The position numbers were made by a program, and so were the translations under genes. 64,000 nt of DNA from Pseudomonadota bacterium. GTDB lineage: Bacteria; Myxococcota_A; Polyangia; Polyangiales; Polyangiaceae. The stretch spans positions 1 through 64,000 of the forward strand of contig JAEYYX010000049.1 of the NCBI GenBank assembly GCA_023428245.1. The letters run 5' to 3'. Position 1 is the first letter of the stretch; the number at the start of each line of letters is the position of its first letter. Below, piece after piece: positions 32,274 to 40,752 of this stretch. The notes below the pieces were generated by a model. That model searched no databases. It was given only the letters and a program-made list of their open reading frames with translations, and was not told the origin of the DNA.

Positions 32274-33521
32274 ATGGAACGTGTGGTCGTCACCGGAGTT
32301 GGCATGGTCACGCCTGTGGGCGTGGGCACGCATGCGTCCTTTGAGAGCCTCCTTGGAGGTCGCTCAGGCGTCGGCCCGATCACCATCTTTCCGACCGACG
32401 ATCGCTATCCGACCCGCATCGCGGCCGAAGTAAAGAACTTCGAGCCTTCTCTCTACATGGAGAAGAAGAAGCTCAAAGAGGTCGCCCGCTTCATCCCTTT
32501 CTCGGTCGCCGCGACCCAGATGGCTCTCGAGCAAGCTCAGCTCGAGCTCACGGACGAGGAGCGAGACGACGTCGGCGTCTTCATTGGCGTCGGTATGGGC
32601 GGACTCGAGAACCTCGAGAAGTGCACGCTCACGCTCGAGCACAAGGGGCCCGGTAAGATCAGTCCCTACCTGATTCCTTCGCTGATCGCGAACATGGCAG
32701 CCGGACAGGTTTCGATCCAATTCGACCTGCGCGGGCCGAGCTTCGCCCATACGAGCGCCTGTTCCTCGAGCGCACATGCCATCGGCGAGGCGATGCGCTG
32801 GATCCAGTACGGCCATGCCGAGGTCATGATCGCGGGCGGCGCCGAAGCTTCCATCGCCCCCACTGGCATCTCCGGGTTCTCCGCGATGTTCGCGCTCAGC
32901 AGGCGCAACAATGAGCCCGAGCGCGCGAGCCGTCCCTGGGACGTCGACCGAGATGGATTCGTTTGTGGCGAAGGCGCGGGAACGCTCGTGCTCGAGTCGC
33001 TCACCCGCGCCAGACGCCGCGGGGCAAAGATCCTCTGTGAGCTCACAGGCTACGCCGCTACCAGCGACGCGCACCACATCACGAAGCCCCTCGAAGAGGG
33101 GCGCGGCGCCGTCCGCGCCATGACGAAGGCGCTCAAAGACGCCCGCCTCCGCCCGGACCAAATCGGGTATATTAACGCCCACGGCACCTCCACTCCGCTC
33201 GGAGATCTGGCGGAGATGCGCGCCGTGACCCAGGTTTTCGGCGAGCATGCGACGGACGGGAAGCTCTGGGTCAGTTCGACCAAGTCGATGATGGGACACC
33301 TCTTGGGCGCAGCGGGGGCCGTCGAAGCTGCCGTCTGTGTCCAAGCTCTCGCAAGGGGCGCTGTCCCTCCGACCATCAACCTGGATCGAAAAGACCCCGA
33401 GGTCCGCATCGACTGCGTGCCCCATGAAGCGCGCGAGCGGAAGCTTGCCCATGTGATGAGCAACTCGTTCGGATTCGGGGGCACGAACGCCGCGCTCATC
33501 CTCTCCGCCTTCGAAGGATGA
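32274..33521 (+). CDS. fabF: 3-oxoacyl-ACP synthase II FabF
   Basis: A 415-residue condensing enzyme (KAS II) with active-site Cys in HTSACSSSAHAI, catalytic His residues in NAHGTSTPLGD and MMGHLLGAAG, and the start VVVTGVGMVTPVG. It lengthens acyl-ACP with malonyl-ACP and influences membrane unsaturation and temperature response. The C-terminal NSFGFGGTNA is typical. It is the last fab gene in the run and is followed after 18 bases by nrdR. Confidence 0.97.
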   Translation: MERVVVTGVGMVTPVGVGTHASFESLLGGRSGVGPITIFPTDDRYPTRIAAEVKNFEPSLYMEKKKLKEVARFIPFSVAATQMALEQAQLELTDEERDDVGVFIGVGMGGLENLEKCTLTLEHKGPGKISPYLIPSLIANMAAGQVSIQFDLRGPSFAHTSACSSSAHAIGEAMRWIQYGHAEVMIAGGAEASIAPTGISGFSAMFALSRRNNEPERASRPWDVDRDGFVCGEGAGTLVLESLTRARRRGAKILCELTGYAATSDAHHITKPLEEGRGAVRAMTKALKDARLRPDQIGYINAHGTSTPLGDLAEMRAVTQVFGEHATDGKLWVSSTKSMMGHLLGAAGAVEAAVCVQALARGAVPPTINLDRKDPEVRIDCVPHEARERKLAHVMSNSFGFGGTNAALILSAFEG

Positions 33522-33539
33522 GCGAGCGAGGGTCGCGCC

Positions 33540-34004
33540 GTGCAGTGCCCTTTTTGTAAAGAGATGGATACGCGCGTCATTGACTCGCGTCTGGCCTCCG
33601 GGGGAACCGTGACCTGGCGGCGACGGGCCTGCGATCACTGCGGTCGTCGCTTTACAACCTACGAGCGTGTCGAACACCAGCTCCCGACCATCGTGAAGCG
33701 TGACGGCAAACGACAGCCGTTCAATCGCGACAAGATCCTTCGCTCCCTGACTATCGCCTGCAGCAAGCGACCCATCAGCGCAGACCAACTCGACGCCATC
33801 GCCGAGGCCATCGAAGCAGAGCTCGGCTTGAGCGGCGAGAAAGAGATACCCTCCGAGGTCGTCGGACAGCGGGTCATGGACAGCCTCAAGACGCTCGACG
33901 AGGTCGCCTACGTGCGCTTCGCCAGCGTGTACAAGTCCTTCCGCGACATCGACGAGTTCATGCGCGAAGTCGGCACCCTTGTTCGTAGCCGGCCCGAGGA
34001 ATAG
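33540..34004 (+). CDS. nrdR: Transcriptional repressor NrdR
   Basis: A 154-residue protein with an N-terminal zinc ribbon (MQCPFCKEMDTRVIDSR ... RRACDHCGRRFTTYER) and an ATP-cone (PTIVKRDGKRQPFNRDKI). NrdR senses dATP/ATP and represses ribonucleotide reductase operons by binding NrdR boxes. Start is GTG. Typical neighbours in many bacteria are nrdR-ribD, and the same is true here: the ribD start follows after seven bases. Confidence 0.95.
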   Translation: MQCPFCKEMDTRVIDSRLASGGTVTWRRRACDHCGRRFTTYERVEHQLPTIVKRDGKRQPFNRDKILRSLTIACSKRPISADQLDAIAEAIEAELGLSGEKEIPSEVVGQRVMDSLKTLDEVAYVRFASVYKSFRDIDEFMREVGTLVRSRPEE

Positions 34005-34011
34005 CGTCCCC

Positions 34012-35148
34012 ATGTCCAACATGACCGATGAGCAGCTGATGGCCCGGGCGATCGCCGCCGCTCGGCAGGGAGACCCCTCTCCCAATCCGCACGTAGGTTG
34101 TGTCATCACCTTCCTCGGCAGTGATGGTCAGCCGGTCGTGCTCGAGACCTACCATCGGGTCGCCGGTGAAAAGCACGCGGAGGTGCTCGCGCTCGAAGCC
34201 GCCGGCCCCCAGGCTCGGGGCGCCACGGTGTATGTGACCCTCGAGCCCTGTAACCACCATGGCCGGACCCCTCCCTGCGTCGACGCGCTGATTCAAGCCG
34301 AAGTCGCTCGCGTCGTTGTCGGCTGCCGCGATCCGAACCCAAACGTGGTCGGGCAGGGCATCGAGCGCTTGCGCGCCGCGGGCATCGAAGTGACCGTGGG
34401 CGTCCTCGAGGAACAGGCGCGCGATCTCATCGCCCCCTGGGCAAAGTTCATCACCTTAGGCAGCTCGTTTCTTTCGCTCAAGCTCGCACTCTCCCTCGAC
34501 GGGCGTATCGCGAGCCGAACCGGCCGCTCCAAGTGGATCACCGGACCGGAGTCTCGAGCTCACGGGCACTCGCTGCGAGCCAGCCACGACGCGGTCATGG
34601 TCGGGGTAAACACTGTCCTCGCAGACGACCCGCGACTTACGGTCCGCGCCATGCCGGGCCGAAGCCCTGCCCGCGTCGTCATCGACAGCAAGCTTCGCAT
34701 CCCAGAGACGGCGCGCCTCGTCACCACAGCGCGCGAAGTCTCCACCTGTGTGATGACCACCACCCGCGCCGACGCCCAGCGCGTGGCGCTCCTCGAAGCG
34801 TACGGCGTAGCAGTAGTTCGTGTCCCGCCGACAGCCGAAGGACGCTGCGACATGCGCGCGGTGCTGCGCGAGCTCGCGAAACGCGAGGTTGTGAGCGTTT
34901 TGTGCGAAGGCGGCGCGGAGCTCGCCGGGACACTCCTCGCAGACAAACACGTCGAGCGGCTCTACGCGTTCATCGCTCCCCTTCTGCTCGGCCCCCGCGG
35001 TCGCCCGGGCGCTGTCGATTGGGCGGGCCCCGAGGGGCCGGCTGACGCACCGCGCTTGATCAATCCGGAGTGGGAGCTGCACGGACGCGACGCCTTCGTG
35101 AGCGGACGCGTCGAGTATCCGTCCGTGAATCAGGACGATTCCCCCTAA
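34012..35148 (+). CDS. ribD: Bifunctional riboflavin biosynthesis deaminase/reductase RibD
   Basis: A 378-residue protein for two riboflavin steps. The N-terminal deaminase has its zinc site as KHAEVLAL and LEPCNHHGRTPPC; the C-terminal reductase has SLKLALSLDGRIA and WITGPESRAHGHSLRA. It deaminates and then reduces the pyrimidine made from GTP. The usual N-terminus starts near MTDEQLMARA (34021), and the ATG at 34012 is three codons before. No FMN riboswitch is seen, and the other rib genes are elsewhere. A 175-base gap separates it from def. Confidence 0.95.
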   Translation: MSNMTDEQLMARAIAAARQGDPSPNPHVGCVITFLGSDGQPVVLETYHRVAGEKHAEVLALEAAGPQARGATVYVTLEPCNHHGRTPPCVDALIQAEVARVVVGCRDPNPNVVGQGIERLRAAGIEVTVGVLEEQARDLIAPWAKFITLGSSFLSLKLALSLDGRIASRTGRSKWITGPESRAHGHSLRASHDAVMVGVNTVLADDPRLTVRAMPGRSPARVVIDSKLRIPETARLVTTAREVSTCVMTTTRADAQRVALLEAYGVAVVRVPPTAEGRCDMRAVLRELAKREVVSVLCEGGAELAGTLLADKHVERLYAFIAPLLLGPRGRPGAVDWAGPEGPADAPRLINPEWELHGRDAFVSGRVEYPSVNQDDSP

Positions 35149-35323
35149 ATCCGCTCCGCCCACGGTGACTCGAGATGGTGGACGCTCTCCAGCGTGGTTG
35201 GACGAGCCTTTCCAAAAGCGCCCGGTCTCGCCCTCCTTTCGCGAGAAGCATTAAAACCTCCTCGGGGGGCGCTTGCGCGCTCGGGCAGTCAGCCTCAGAT
35301 TCTGCTAGGATAAAAGCGAAGCC

Positions 35324-35842
35324 ATGGCCCTCCTGCCGATCCTGAAATATCCCGATCCGCGCCTCAAGGAACCGGCGCAGCCGGTCACGAAGTTCGACGC
35401 CGAGCTCGAGAAGCTCGTCGAGGACATGGCCGAGACGATGTACGCCGCCCCAGGCGTCGGCCTCGCGGCCAATCAGGTGGGCGTTCTGTTGCGCCTCTTC
35501 ATCATCGACATCGCGAGCGAGGACGAGCCGAGCGATCTCAAGGTGTTCGTGAACCCGGAGCTCGTCGAGCTCACCGGGACGCAGGTCTATGAGGAGGGCT
35601 GCCTCTCATTCCCCGGAGCGTCCGAGGAGATCAAGCGCGCCGCCAAGGTGCGCGTCCGAGCTCAAGACCAGAAGGGCAATCCTTTCGAACTCGTCGCCGA
35701 TGGTCTGCTCGCTGTAGCGATCCAACACGAGAACGACCACATTAATGGCGTGCTCATGATCGACAAGGTGAACCCCCTCAAGCGACGCAAGATCAGCCGG
35801 CAGGTCCATAACGCCCAGGTGCGCGCTGGCGACGCGATCTGA
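35324..35842 (+). CDS. def: Peptide deformylase
   Basis: A 172-residue iron/zinc deformylase that removes the formyl group from nascent N-terminal Met. All three family motifs are visible: GVGLAANQ near residue 45, EGCLSFPG near 90 and QHENDHINGVL near 132 (HExxH-type metal site). Size is normal. It is followed by a nine-base hairpin. No fmt gene follows, which is its usual partner. Confidence 0.96.
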   Translation: MALLPILKYPDPRLKEPAQPVTKFDAELEKLVEDMAETMYAAPGVGLAANQVGVLLRLFIIDIASEDEPSDLKVFVNPELVELTGTQVYEEGCLSFPGASEEIKRAAKVRVRAQDQKGNPFELVADGLLAVAIQHENDHINGVLMIDKVNPLKRRKISRQVHNAQVRAGDAI

Positions 35843-35850
35843 CGCGCGGG

Positions 35851-35876
35851 CGGCGTTCCGCGGGAAAGGAACGCCG
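35851..35876 (+). terminator. Hairpin behind def
   Basis: CGGCGTTCC at 35851-35859 and its complement at 35868-35876 form a perfect nine-base stem with an eight-base loop, nine bases behind the def stop. No T-run follows (ACATAATG), so it may slow polymerase or protect the 3' end rather than terminate alone. Confidence 0.5.
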
Positions 35877-35916
35877 ACATAATGGTCCCGAACGTAAACG
35901 GGTTCGTGCCCTCGGC

Positions 35917-35953
35917 GACAAAACAATACGGCACCCGCATTCGCTGGTGCCGT
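35917..35953 (-). terminator. Intrinsic terminator of the DoxX-like gene
   Basis: Read on the minus strand, ACGGCACC at 35946-35953 pairs with GGTGCCGT at 35928-35935 over a ten-base loop and is followed by ATTGTTTTG. The T-rich tail and position 34 bases after the DoxX stop fit a rho-independent terminator that also separates it from def. Confidence 0.65.
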
Positions 35954-35987
35954 TCAGTTCATTTCGGACCCCACTTCGAGGCGCCGT

Positions 35988-36440
35988 TCAGGCGGCCTGG
36001 GCCGGAATGTGGGCCTGCGTCGGCCTCGCCTGCCCTTCGGCGGGAGCCATTTCCCCCTGCGCTCGGAACAGGGGGCGGTAGGCGTCCCGGTGGACCCAGG
36101 CAAGGAAGAGCTGAGCAGCTACGACGAAGAGCGGGAGCACGAGCCCGGGCGAGAGCACGGCGTGGAACAGGAAGATGTTCACGCTGACGGGTGCGAGCAA
36201 CACCAAGGCCAGAGGCACGAAGCGCCCAGAGAGCAGCGCGATCCCGACCAGGACTTCGGTTCCTTTGATGAGGGGGAACATGTAGGAGGCCGTGGCAAGC
36301 CCCCCGATGAAGGCCGCGGCATCCCCCTCGAGGGGCGGGGACGGTAGGAAGCCCAAGAAGCCGTTGAGCCCGAAGACGAAGAAGATGACGCCCAGAAGAA
36401 GACGGGCAGCGGTGGAAAATTTTCCGGTGTAACGAGACAT
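35988..36440 (-). CDS. DoxX-family membrane protein
   Basis: A 150-residue inner-membrane protein with four hydrophobic helices and the DoxX-type opening (AARLLLGVIFFVFGLNGF). DoxX/DoxD-like proteins are small membrane proteins linked to redox or quinone chemistry in some pathways, but most copies have no known role. It is divergent from a LysR gene, with only 107 bases between, so the LysR protein probably controls it. The start at 36440 has AAAGGA eight bases upstream on the minus strand. Confidence 0.8.
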   Translation of the reverse strand: MSRYTGKFSTAARLLLGVIFFVFGLNGFLGFLPSPPLEGDAAAFIGGLATASYMFPLIKGTEVLVGIALLSGRFVPLALVLLAPVSVNIFLFHAVLSPGLVLPLFVVAAQLFLAWVHRDAYRPLFRAQGEMAPAEGQARPTQAHIPAQAA

Positions 36441-36495
36441 TATTGTCGTCCTTTCGAAGAAAATCGGCACAGCGCCGACCCGCCCCGAAACTGCG

Positions 36496-36557
36496 ACTGT
36501 TCTACATTCTGGACTAGTCTGAGATAAATGCACACACTGTTCAACAGATGGAACAGT
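36496..36557. promoter_or_regulatory. Candidate LysR operator
   Basis: Three ACTGTTC half-sites: 36496-36502 and 36536-36542 as direct copies, exactly 40 bases apart, and the reverse GAACAGT at 36551-36557. The second and third form a seven-base inverted repeat that spans the LysR start codon. CTGTTCAACAG (36537-36547) is in addition a perfect 11-base palindrome. This fits a LysR-type dimer site for autoregulation and for control of doxX. Confidence 0.5.
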
Positions 36558-37543
36558 CAGACCTGAACGCCGCACAACTCTTCGTGGAAGTCGTTCGCCG
36601 GCGCTCCTTCACCCGCGCCGCCGCGGCGCTCGGGCTCCCGAAGTCGACGCTGAGCCGAAAGATCACCGCCCTCGAGGCGCGCCTCGGCGCGCGCCTTCTC
36701 CAACGCACCACCCGCCAGCTCCACCTGACGGACGTCGGCGCCGCCTACTACGAACGCGTGTGCCGCGTCGTCTCCGATCTCACCGAAGCGGAAGCCGCGG
36801 TCAGCGAGGCTCAGGCAAAGCCGCGCGGCGTACTACGCGTCACAGCTCCTCCGGACCTCGGTTCGACGGTGCTCGCGTGGGCGATGCCAGAGTTCTCCGC
36901 CAGGTATCCGGAGGTCGAAGTCGTGTTCGAGCTTTCGGGACGCTTTCTCGATCTTGTCGCCGAAGGCATCGACGTCGCGCTCCGCGCAGGAAAGCGAACA
37001 GACTCCTCTCTCATCGCAAGGCCGATCTTTTCGGGAACTTTCGCGCTCTATGCGAGCCCGAGCTACCTCGAAGCTCACGGCCGGCCGGAGTCTCTCGATG
37101 ATCTCGCAAAGCACGCCACTGTCGTCTTTGGAAATTCTCCGGAACGCCGCTGGATCCTTGGCGAAAATGGCCATGAACGCGAGGTTCTCGTGCGCGGGAG
37201 GGTCGCCGTCGAGGACTACAACTATCTCCGCCTGACGACGGTCGCCGGCGCTGGAATCGCGCTGTTACCGACCTTTCTCGTCGGCCCCGACCTCCATTTC
37301 GGACATCTGGAGCGAGTGCTGCCCACATTCTCACAATCCACTGACACTCTCTACGTGGCCTATCCCTCCCGAGAGTTCCTACCCGCGAAGACGCGTGCCT
37401 TCGTCGACTTTGTAGTCGAGAAATTCCGTGAATGGGACAGGGTCAGCTCAACCTGCACCAAAGTGTGCCTGGCTGCCGAGCGCCCCACTCCCACGCACCT
37501 GATCGCTGCAGCGGAAACGGCCCTGGCGCCCCGCGCCTCCTGA
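36548..37543 (+). CDS. LysR-family transcriptional regulator
   Basis: A 331-residue LysR protein: N-terminal winged helix (FVEVVRRRSFTRAAAALGLPKSTLSRKI) and a periplasmic-binding-like effector domain (residues 90-300). Resemblance to the CrgA/DmlR-like group (VTAPPDLGSTVLA, GIDVALRAG) is strong, a group often paired with small quinone- or aldehyde-related genes. Its own start lies within the operator-like inverted repeat. It probably regulates the divergent doxX-like gene. The effector is not known. Confidence 0.9.
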   Translation: MEQSDLNAAQLFVEVVRRRSFTRAAAALGLPKSTLSRKITALEARLGARLLQRTTRQLHLTDVGAAYYERVCRVVSDLTEAEAAVSEAQAKPRGVLRVTAPPDLGSTVLAWAMPEFSARYPEVEVVFELSGRFLDLVAEGIDVALRAGKRTDSSLIARPIFSGTFALYASPSYLEAHGRPESLDDLAKHATVVFGNSPERRWILGENGHEREVLVRGRVAVEDYNYLRLTTVAGAGIALLPTFLVGPDLHFGHLERVLPTFSQSTDTLYVAYPSREFLPAKTRAFVDFVVEKFREWDRVSSTCTKVCLAAERPTPTHLIAAAETALAPRAS

Positions 37544-37610
37544 AAAAGAGCGACGGCGCGCTCGGTGAAACCGCCGAGCCGAGCCCCAAAAATGCGCGAC
37601 GAACGCGTGT

Positions 37611-39206
37611 TTAGGACGCTGTGCCGTCCGACTTGGCCTCGCGGAACTTCGAGGCACGGATGTCATGGCGCCGGAGCAGCTCGTGGAGGTCGGTACGGTT
37701 CCGGCCGGCAAGACGCGCCGCGCGACTCACATTGCCGCCCGCGCGCCTGAGGACCTCCTCGAGGTAAGAGCGGTCGAAGGCCTCGCGCGCTTCGCGCAAC
37801 GTGGGGAACGAGCCTTCGCCCTTGTTGTTCCACGTCGGAACCAGCATGACAGGGTGCTCGACCTCTGCGGAGCCCAGAGGTCGTCCCGGTTCCCGGCCCG
37901 GATCGAGGACGGAGAGCACGTGCTCAGGCCGAAGGTACCCGTCCTGGCTCAGGATCGAAGCGCCTTCGATGACGTTTGCGAGCTCGCGAACGTTCCCGCG
38001 CCACTCATGTCCGAGCAGCACCCGGATCGCATCAAGGGTCAAATGTGGCGAGGAGATGCCATGGCGCGCGGCGGAGCGCGTCAGGAAGTACTCGGCCAAG
38101 AGTGGGATGTCTTCGCGGAGCTCGCGCAGAGGCGGCATCATGAGCGGCACCACATGAAGGCGGTAATAGAGGTCCTCCCGGAACCGGCCTTCTTTGACGT
38201 CTTGCTGGAGGTTTCGGTGCGTCGCCGCGATGATCCGGATATTCGCCGCAACTGGGGCCGTAGCTCCCACGGGAAGGTAGGAGCGTTCCTCGAGAACGCG
38301 GAGGAGCTTCACCTGCACCCCCAGCGGAGCTTCCCCAATCTCGTCAAGGAAAAGCGTGCCTCCTTCGGCCGCGGAGATAAGCCCTGTGCGAGCATGATTT
38401 GCGCCCGTGAAAGCACCGCGCTCGTATCCAAAAAGCTCACTTTCGAGGAGCTGCTCTGGGAGCGCGCCACAGTTGACGGCGGTGAAGGGGCCCTTCGAGC
38501 GCGTCGAGCCTTCATGAATGGCACGCGCCGCGAGCTCTTTTCCTGTGCCTGACTCGCCTTGGATCAGAACGGTAGCGTCGGTCTTCGCGACGCGCCGAAT
38601 CCGCGCCCGAACCAAAGCGATCGCGCTCGAGACGCCGAGGAGCGCCGGGCGTTCGTTCCCTTCGCCCATGATGCGCCGAAGGCCGTCCAGCTCGCGGCGC
38701 AAGCGGACGCTCTCAACGGCGTGCTTGAGCTGCTGGAGCAGGGCATGTCCGTCGAAGGGCTTGGTCAAGAAACCGTAGGCACCGATGCGCATGGCTTCGA
38801 CCGCCGACTCGATGGTCCCGTGAGCGGTGAGCACAATGACCGGCAGATCCCGCGAACGCTCCATGACGCGCCGGAGCACGTCGAGGCCGTCGGCGTCATC
38901 GAGTCGCAGATCGAGGATCATCGCGTCGACGACCTCCCGTTCGATGACCTCGAGCCCTCCGCGCGCGGTGACTTCGGTCGTCGCACGGTAACCGTTGTGT
39001 TCGAGGCGAAGGGCCACGAGCTCACACAGGTCCGCCTCATCGTCGATCATCAAGACATGAGGCCGCGGTCGCGCGTTTTCCTCGGGTTCCTCCGACGAAT
39101 GAGCAGGGTCCTCCGCCGCCTCTCCTTCGCTCGCAGAAACCATGGACCAGATCTTGGTTGCCCGCTCCTCGAGCTCAGTGGTGGAAGGTTTGTTCGGTGT
39201 AGTCAT
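37611..39206 (-). CDS. NtrC-family sigma-54 response regulator
   Basis: A 531-residue three-domain activator. An N-terminal 45-residue linker leads to the REC domain (HVLMIDDEAD, phosphorylation site Asp99 in MILDLRL, Lys149 in LTKPFDG), then the AAA+ domain (Walker A GESGTGKE, the sigma-54 contact loop GAFTGA at 264-269, and GGTLFLDEIGEAP), then a Fis-type HTH (GGNVSRAARLAGRNRT). It should be phosphorylated by the histidine kinase that overlaps its start. Expected output is opening of sigma-54 promoters. The start at 39206 lies inside the kinase gene (overlap 32 bases), so the two are co-translated. Confidence 0.93.
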   Translation of the reverse strand: MTTPNKPSTTELEERATKIWSMVSASEGEAAEDPAHSSEEPEENARPRPHVLMIDDEADLCELVALRLEHNGYRATTEVTARGGLEVIEREVVDAMILDLRLDDADGLDVLRRVMERSRDLPVIVLTAHGTIESAVEAMRIGAYGFLTKPFDGHALLQQLKHAVESVRLRRELDGLRRIMGEGNERPALLGVSSAIALVRARIRRVAKTDATVLIQGESGTGKELAARAIHEGSTRSKGPFTAVNCGALPEQLLESELFGYERGAFTGANHARTGLISAAEGGTLFLDEIGEAPLGVQVKLLRVLEERSYLPVGATAPVAANIRIIAATHRNLQQDVKEGRFREDLYYRLHVVPLMMPPLRELREDIPLLAEYFLTRSAARHGISSPHLTLDAIRVLLGHEWRGNVRELANVIEGASILSQDGYLRPEHVLSVLDPGREPGRPLGSAEVEHPVMLVPTWNNKGEGSFPTLREAREAFDRSYLEEVLRRAGGNVSRAARLAGRNRTDLHELLRRHDIRASKFREAKSDGTAS

Positions 39207-40710
39207 CAGCTGCTTCCTCATTGGATGAGAGGGGGGGCGGAGTCCTAAGGGGAAGGAGGAGGTGAAACGTAGCACCAGCGGCGGAGCTTCCGTCCAGCTC
39301 GAGATCGCCGCCGTGAGCGACCGCGACTTCCCGGGCAAACGCGAGTCCGAGACCGATCCCGATCCCTTTCGGGGACTTCGGCACGGCACTCGTCACAAAG
39401 GCGTTGAAGATGGTCTCGCGGATGGACTCAGGAACTCCTGGTCCCTGGTCCGAAACGGTAAGACGCAGGAAGTCCTCCCCTCCCCGCTTCACGACTGTCC
39501 GCCGGACGGTCACCGCGGTCCCTTTGGGTGAAACCACGATCGCGTTGCGCAGGAGGTTCGCGATAGCGCGTTCGACAAGCACGGGGTCGGCGTGAATGGT
39601 CGGAACCTCTTCACCCTGCTCGGCCTCGATCCGCACGTCGGCCTGAGTCCGATCACGCAGCTCGGCGGTGGCTGCGACCTCGATGAGCGAGTCGATGGAA
39701 ACGCCGTTCTCGAAGCGGAGGGGACTTCCGGATCGGAGCCGCGACAGATCGAGCAACGTGGCCACCAGCCGAATCTGCCTCTCGCAAGCGCTGCGCACAA
39801 TCCGCACCACCCTGAGTTGCTTCGGATCGAGCTCGCCCGTGATGCCGTCTTCGAGAATAGCTAGCCCTTCCCTCATTTCGGAAAGCGGCGTGCGCACCTC
39901 GTGGGAAACCGAGGCCAAAAATCCCTGCTTCAGTGCATCGAGCTCGTGCAAGCGCTTCTGCATCCTCCGGATCTCCTCCGCTAGATCCACGATCTCCGCG
40001 GGCCCCTGCACCACACCTAGGTCTCGAAACTCGCCGCGCCCAACCGCGCGCGCCGTCTCGGCCAGATTGGCAAGAGGAACGTTGACCGAACGAGCAAGCC
40101 AAGCCGACAGAAGTATGGCAACTCCAAATGAACCGAGCGCGAGCGCAGTTCCGACCCACACTGCGCGAGAACCGATATCCCGCGCCAAGCCTTCCTGCTC
40201 TTCGAGATTCGAGTGAAGAACGATCAAGCGATCGGTGAACAAATCCGTCGTCCTCACATCGAGCTCGACGCGCTTCTCGTGATTCTCGAAATCACTGAGG
40301 CCTCCGCAGAGGTCCGGCGTCAGAGCCGACTCGGCGGCCTGGAGCCATCCCATCGCCAGCTCGTGCATCGGGAGCGCCTGCCCCGGGCCCATCTTGAGCA
40401 CTTCCGCGAGCTTTTCCGTGCTTTCCCGCACGATCTGCTCCGCAGCCTCTTCGCCTAAAGGAGTCGCGCACAAACGTTCGGCGTTCCGCATCGCGACGTC
40501 GAGCCGCCACACGGCGCGATGCAATCGGCTCTCCTCGTGGAGTGATTCGATCTCTCGCGAGCGAATCCCTTCGAGCACGTCGATCATCCTCGCCAGGGAC
40601 AGAACGGTCACGGCGAGCGCGATGGTCACAATCGCTACCGGGATCGAGTGACTGAAGGAGAGAGTTCGCCGAAGCGAGACGCGAACACTGGAGAGCGGAA
40701 CGAAGCGCAT
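39175..40710 (-). CDS. Membrane sensor histidine kinase
   Basis: A 511-residue kinase with two membrane segments (about residues 22-42 and 185-206) around a 140-residue periplasmic helical sensor region, then a HAMP domain, HisKA (FLASVSHEVRTPL, His270), and HATPase_c (N box AIANLLRNAIVVS, G box GIGIGLGLAFAREVAVAHGG). The C-terminal tail is Ser/Asn/Glu-rich. It reads into the sigma-54 regulator and follows the FHA-CpaF gene after 42 bases, so it belongs to a four-gene unit. Ligand unknown. Confidence 0.93.
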   Translation of the reverse strand: MRFVPLSSVRVSLRRTLSFSHSIPVAIVTIALAVTVLSLARMIDVLEGIRSREIESLHEESRLHRAVWRLDVAMRNAERLCATPLGEEAAEQIVRESTEKLAEVLKMGPGQALPMHELAMGWLQAAESALTPDLCGGLSDFENHEKRVELDVRTTDLFTDRLIVLHSNLEEQEGLARDIGSRAVWVGTALALGSFGVAILLSAWLARSVNVPLANLAETARAVGRGEFRDLGVVQGPAEIVDLAEEIRRMQKRLHELDALKQGFLASVSHEVRTPLSEMREGLAILEDGITGELDPKQLRVVRIVRSACERQIRLVATLLDLSRLRSGSPLRFENGVSIDSLIEVAATAELRDRTQADVRIEAEQGEEVPTIHADPVLVERAIANLLRNAIVVSPKGTAVTVRRTVVKRGGEDFLRLTVSDQGPGVPESIRETIFNAFVTSAVPKSPKGIGIGLGLAFAREVAVAHGGDLELDGSSAAGATFHLLLPLRTPPPLSSNEEAADDYTEQTFHH

Positions 40711-40752
40711 GAATGATGAGAGTCCATCGACAGGAGCGGTTTCCCCGAAAGC

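Noticed and set aside
32364..34109. Minus-strand 581-codon frame over fabF and nrdR
   Set aside because: It spans two sense genes with conserved motifs and shows none itself.
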